From Roseateles terrae (GTDB lineage Bacteria; Pseudomonadota; Gammaproteobacteria; Burkholderiales; Burkholderiaceae_C), in contig NZ_JACHXO010000003.1 of NCBI RefSeq assembly GCF_014192155.1, positions 124,001 to 188,000 on the forward strand: a DNA stretch of 64,000 nt, read 5' to 3'. A model generated the notes under the pieces. That model had not been told where the DNA came from. It was given only the letters and a program-made list of their open reading frames with translations, and searched no databases. Within the stretch, counting starts at the first letter, position 1; every line of letters starts with the position of its first letter. The position numbers and the translations under genes were made by a program. Shown piece by piece: positions 61,633-64,000 of this stretch.

Positions 61633-62346
61633 TCAAGGGGCTAGATCGACCCGAACCTGCAACTCCCGCAGCCGTTGCACTTCGGCGTCCCGCGTGCTGT
61701 ATTGATTCGGGGCGCTGCCGGCGTAGTAACTGCCGGACCGGGCAATCGTCACCCACTGACCCAGCGGCACCTGCACCGTGCTGAGCACGCTCGCGTCCTC
61801 GGTGGGAGCGCCGTACCCCGAGGGATCCATCGGCGGCGCGCCGCCAGGGCGATTGCTCTGCTCTTGCGTCCGGATCTCCACCGTCACCGGTTGCCGCCCG
61901 CCGGCCCAGGAGGGTTTCACTGTGACTCCCCGGCTGCGTTCCGCCACCCCCTGTCGCGGGGCGACATAGACGCGGTCTTCCCGCCCCTGCTGGCGCTGCA
62001 GGCCGACATCCACCCACTGGATCGGCGTGACCTCATTGAGGGTGACCGACGCCTGCTGACCGTTGAGCACCATCAGCCGGGGCAGCGACTGCTGCTGCTG
62101 GCTGCGTCGCTCGGTGCTGAGGGTGACCCCGCCCCGCGCGGACACGGAGCCGCCGGTGCTCACCACCACGCTGCCGTCGCGCACGCCGGCGGCGGCGGCT
62201 CCGCTGAGCTCCTGATCCACCCAGCGAAGCTCCACCCACAGGTTCTGACGCGGCAATTGTGCGGATGCGGCGCCGCAGGCCAGCGCCAGCGTCGCGACCA
62301 TCGCGGCCCCCATCAGGCGCCCCAGGCATCGGCGGTATGTGTTCAT
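61633..62346 (-). CDS. Exported protein resembling a secretin segment
   Basis: A 237-residue exported protein with a signal peptide (CLGRLMGAAMVATLALACGA, cut near ASAQ). The segment QQSLPRLMVLNGQQASVTLNE resembles the strand-rich part of type II/III secretins where TPRVTVLNGQ-type sequences occur, and a Gly/Ser-rich stretch precedes it, but the protein is far too short to form a full secretin. It is upstream of chitinase on the same strand, with the chitinase promoter between. Function unknown; a pilot-like or regulatory partner of a secretion channel is one possibility. Confidence 0.7.
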   Translation of the reverse strand: MNTYRRCLGRLMGAAMVATLALACGAASAQLPRQNLWVELRWVDQELSGAAAAGVRDGSVVVSTGGSVSARGGVTLSTERRSQQQQSLPRLMVLNGQQASVTLNEVTPIQWVDVGLQRQQGREDRVYVAPRQGVAERSRGVTVKPSWAGGRQPVTVEIRTQEQSNRPGGAPPMDPSGYGAPTEDASVLSTVQVPLGQWVTIARSGSYYAGSAPNQYSTRDAEVQRLRELQVRVDLAP

Positions 62347-62405
62347 GGGGCCAGCATACGACGTCGGCCGTGGGCCGTCATCGGGGTGCATGCAGGGTCA
62401 GACCC

Positions 62406-62460
62406 GCTCAGCGACTGCTCAGCGACTGCTCAGTGATTGCCTGGTGATCGCTTGGTGATC
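62406..62460. repeat. 11-bp tandem repeat, five units
   Basis: Five consecutive 11-bp units: two identical GCTCAGCGACT, then GCTCAGTGATT, GCCTGGTGATC and GCTTGGTGATC. It lies between the matrixin-like gene and the secretin-like gene and matches the style of repeats at 12403-12618 and 42806-42860. Confidence 0.85.
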
Positions 62461-62484
62461 GCGCACGAGCCGATAGGGGGCCGC

Positions 62485-63402
62485 TCAAGGGCCATTCAAG
62501 GCCCGGCAGCGGGCCAGGTCGCAGGCGGTGGGCAACATCGAGCGGTACTCCACCACGCTGCCCCAGGCCGAGGGGTCGCGCAGGGTGCAGCGCTGACCTT
62601 TGCCATCGTCGTAGTAGGACATGACATCCACGCAGCGACGCGAATGGGCCATCAGCCCGTAGAAGTGGCCCATCTCATGGGAGAGCACCATCTGCAAGGT
62701 CTGCTCCGCTGGATAACGTGGGTTGCGCTCCCGCAGCAGACGGAACAGGCCAGGGCCCAGCGAGAGCGTCCGGGCCGGCACATTCGCGAGGCCAAATTGA
62801 CCGCGGCTGCCGGTGTCAGTCCAGACGATCTGGATGTCCCCCTCGGCGGGTGAGGTCCGAGGCGGCAACGCCTGCACCGAGGCAGGCACGCCGCAAGGCG
62901 ACCAGGCTTGGACCGCGCGCTGCGCCAGCGCCAGCACCTGCGGCGCATCGAACCAGGCTGGCGCGGCGTCATGCCGGTAGACGAAGCGCAGCGGGCGCGA
63001 CACGGCGCTGCGGTCGCGCCCGTCGCCCCAGGTGGTGGACTCCCCCGCGCGGCAGGAGGCGATCTCCTGGTCGCGAAGCGTGATGCCCGCGGGCGCCGAC
63101 GCGGGTGCGGGCGTCCGCAGTGCAGGCGATGAGGGCGATGTGGGAGACGTGGGTGACGTCGGCGATGCGGGTGATGCGGGCTTGGCCGGCCCGGAGTGCC
63201 CGGGCTCGCGCTGCGCAAGTGCAGGGCCGCTGAGGCATACGCAGAGTGAAGCCAACGCCCCGGCAGTTGCGCTGAACCCCGCGCACACCCTCCGCCACTT
63301 CTGCCCGCGCCGGCGACGCTGAGCGTCATGCCCCGACAACTCGCTCGTGCCGCTCTGCTGACCGGAGTTGCGTTCGCCCCCTTGACGGTCTGCGCCGCTC
63401 AT
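62485..63402 (-). CDS. Matrixin-like zinc metalloprotease, exported
   Basis: A 305-residue protein. A hydrophilic basic N-terminus (about 40 residues) precedes a hydrophobic signal segment (GFSATAGALASLCVCLSGPALA). After a Ser/Pro repeat linker (PASPTSPTSPTSPSSP) the catalytic domain carries the metzincin motif SHEMGHFYGLMAHS, i.e. HExxHxxGxxH with three zinc His and the active Glu, and a Met-turn CVDVMSYYDD. Six or more Cys residues suggest disulphides. The start at 63400-63402 overlaps the EamA gene stop as ATGA, which supports this start despite the long n-region. Possible substrates are extracellular proteins. Confidence 0.8.
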   Translation of the reverse strand: MSGADRQGGERNSGQQSGTSELSGHDAQRRRRGQKWRRVCAGFSATAGALASLCVCLSGPALAQREPGHSGPAKPASPASPTSPTSPTSPSSPALRTPAPASAPAGITLRDQEIASCRAGESTTWGDGRDRSAVSRPLRFVYRHDAAPAWFDAPQVLALAQRAVQAWSPCGVPASVQALPPRTSPAEGDIQIVWTDTGSRGQFGLANVPARTLSLGPGLFRLLRERNPRYPAEQTLQMVLSHEMGHFYGLMAHSRRCVDVMSYYDDGKGQRCTLRDPSAWGSVVEYRSMLPTACDLARCRALNGP

Positions 63403-64000
63403 GCAGACCGCAAGCGCCACGCCTGCCGCGCCCGCGGCCACAGCAGATTGATCGCCAGCCCGCTCATCACCAGTCCGGCCGCCATCAGCTTCCACGCGGG
63501 CAGGCTTTCATTGAGCAGCAGTGCCGAGCAACTCATGCCGAAGATCGGGACGAGCAGCGCCATCGGCACCACGGTGGCCGCCGGATGCCGCGACAACAGA
63601 AAGCTCCAGGCCCCATATCCAAACAGCGTATTGGCCGCCGCCTGCCAGATCACGGCGCCCCAGGCGCCCAGGCTGGCGTGGCTTACCGCGTCCGACATGC
63701 GCTGCGGGCCTTCGATCAGGAACGACAGCGCAAACAGCGCCGGCGCCGCAAAGGCGCTGCTCCACACCACATAGGCCAGCATGTTGACGCCCACCGCCTT
63801 TTTGCCCACCACATTGCCGCTGGCCCACGAGAGCGCCGCCAGCAGCACCATGGCCAGGCCGAGCACGGTGGTGGTGCCATCGGTATGGGACGCGATGATG
63901 CCGATGCCGCCAGCGGCCAATACCAGCGCCAGCCACTGGAAGGGCTGAACGCGCTCCCCGCTGGTGTGCATGGCCAGGAACAGGGTGAAGAAGACTTGCG
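63399..64000 (-). CDS. EamA/DMT-family transporter, C-terminal part (cut by window edge)
   Basis: The last 199 residues of a drug/metabolite transporter. The frame enters the window at 64000 with AQVFFTLFLAMHTSGERVQP, the end of the first EamA repeat, and contains the full second repeat from LGLAMVLLAALSWASGNVVGKK to SALLLNESLPAWKLMAAGLVMSG, including the typical ESL/GE motif. About seven membrane segments are visible. Such proteins often export amino acids (RhtA/YdcZ-like). The ATG at 63971 is internal, not the start. The gene overlaps the matrixin-like gene by 4 bp. Confidence 0.88.
   Translation of the reverse strand, partial: QVFFTLFLAMHTSGERVQPFQWLALVLAAGGIGIIASHTDGTTTVLGLAMVLLAALSWASGNVVGKKAVGVNMLAYVVWSSAFAAPALFALSFLIEGPQRMSDAVSHASLGAWGAVIWQAAANTLFGYGAWSFLLSRHPAATVVPMALLVPIFGMSCSALLLNESLPAWKLMAAGLVMSGLAINLLWPRARQAWRLRSA

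Overview
The window is high-GC DNA from a betaproteobacterium of the order Burkholderiales. The gene content and order (tRNA-Tyr/Gly/Thr-tuf-tRNA-Trp-secE-nusG-rplKAJL-rpoB, AcoR-type aldehyde dehydrogenase control, apaG beside rpe, a Nag/chitin locus with a TonB-dependent receptor) fit a Roseateles/Mitsuaria-like chitin user; the genus is an inference. I see no insertion sequence, prophage, integrase or CRISPR array. The window is almost entirely chromosomal genes packed into short operons. Both ends cut genes: rpoB on the left and an EamA transporter on the right.

Layout. (1) 1-6376, minus strand: the transcription/translation operon, starting at a promoter before tRNA-Tyr and running through tRNA-Gly, tRNA-Thr, tuf, tRNA-Trp, secE, nusG, rplK, rplA, an L10-type leader, rplJ, rplL and into rpoB. 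(2) 6640-19473: the chitin/GlcNAc region, with a plus-strand TonB-dependent receptor facing an eight-gene minus-strand operon (nagK, GntR regulator, nagA, SIS-type deaminase, cytoplasmic GH3, AmpG-like MFS carrier, GH16-like protein, NagX-like membrane acyltransferase). A GH18 chitinase at 60.1-61.5 kb appears to belong to the same regulon because its promoter carries the same tandem TGGTA operator. (3) 19693-25382: trpE-trpG-ltaE-trpD-trpC-ung, with a threonine aldolase gene inside the tryptophan operon. (4) 25774-34079: a chalcone-isomerase-like protein, gph, a LytS/LytR-type two-component system with an alpha/beta hydrolase, map, chrA and mntH. (5) 34396-42778: a sigma-54 activator divergent from an acetaldehyde-type dehydrogenase, an Aer-like chemoreceptor, and a pseudouridine catabolic pair (psuK-psuG). 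(6) 43180-50448: an RND efflux pair, a low-molecular-weight phosphatase, rpe, a periplasmic binding protein and apaG. (7) 50448-64000: a multi-pass Gcr-family protein, mltA, small conserved proteins, a DUF2157/DUF4401-GDYXXLXY membrane pair, dienelactone hydrolase, an M28 peptidase, methylglyoxal synthase, chitinase, a secretin-like protein, a matrixin-like protease and an EamA transporter.

How the parts may work together. Secreted chitinase would cut chitin, the receptor would import oligomers across the outer membrane, the MFS carrier would cross the inner membrane, and GH3, NagK, NagA and the SIS deaminase would convert GlcNAc units to fructose-6-phosphate. The strongest unexplained signal is the shared operator. 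Two TGGTA half-sites lie 11 bp apart in direct orientation, the hexamer between them falls at the predicted -10 position at both nagK and the chitinase gene, and further copies lie before the receptor. At nagK the arrangement predicts an almost leaderless mRNA. A second theme is imperfect tandem repeats with an 11-12 bp period in intergenic DNA (9850-9933, 12403-12618, 42806-42860, 62406-62460), together with in-frame repeats inside nagX and the sigma-54 activator.
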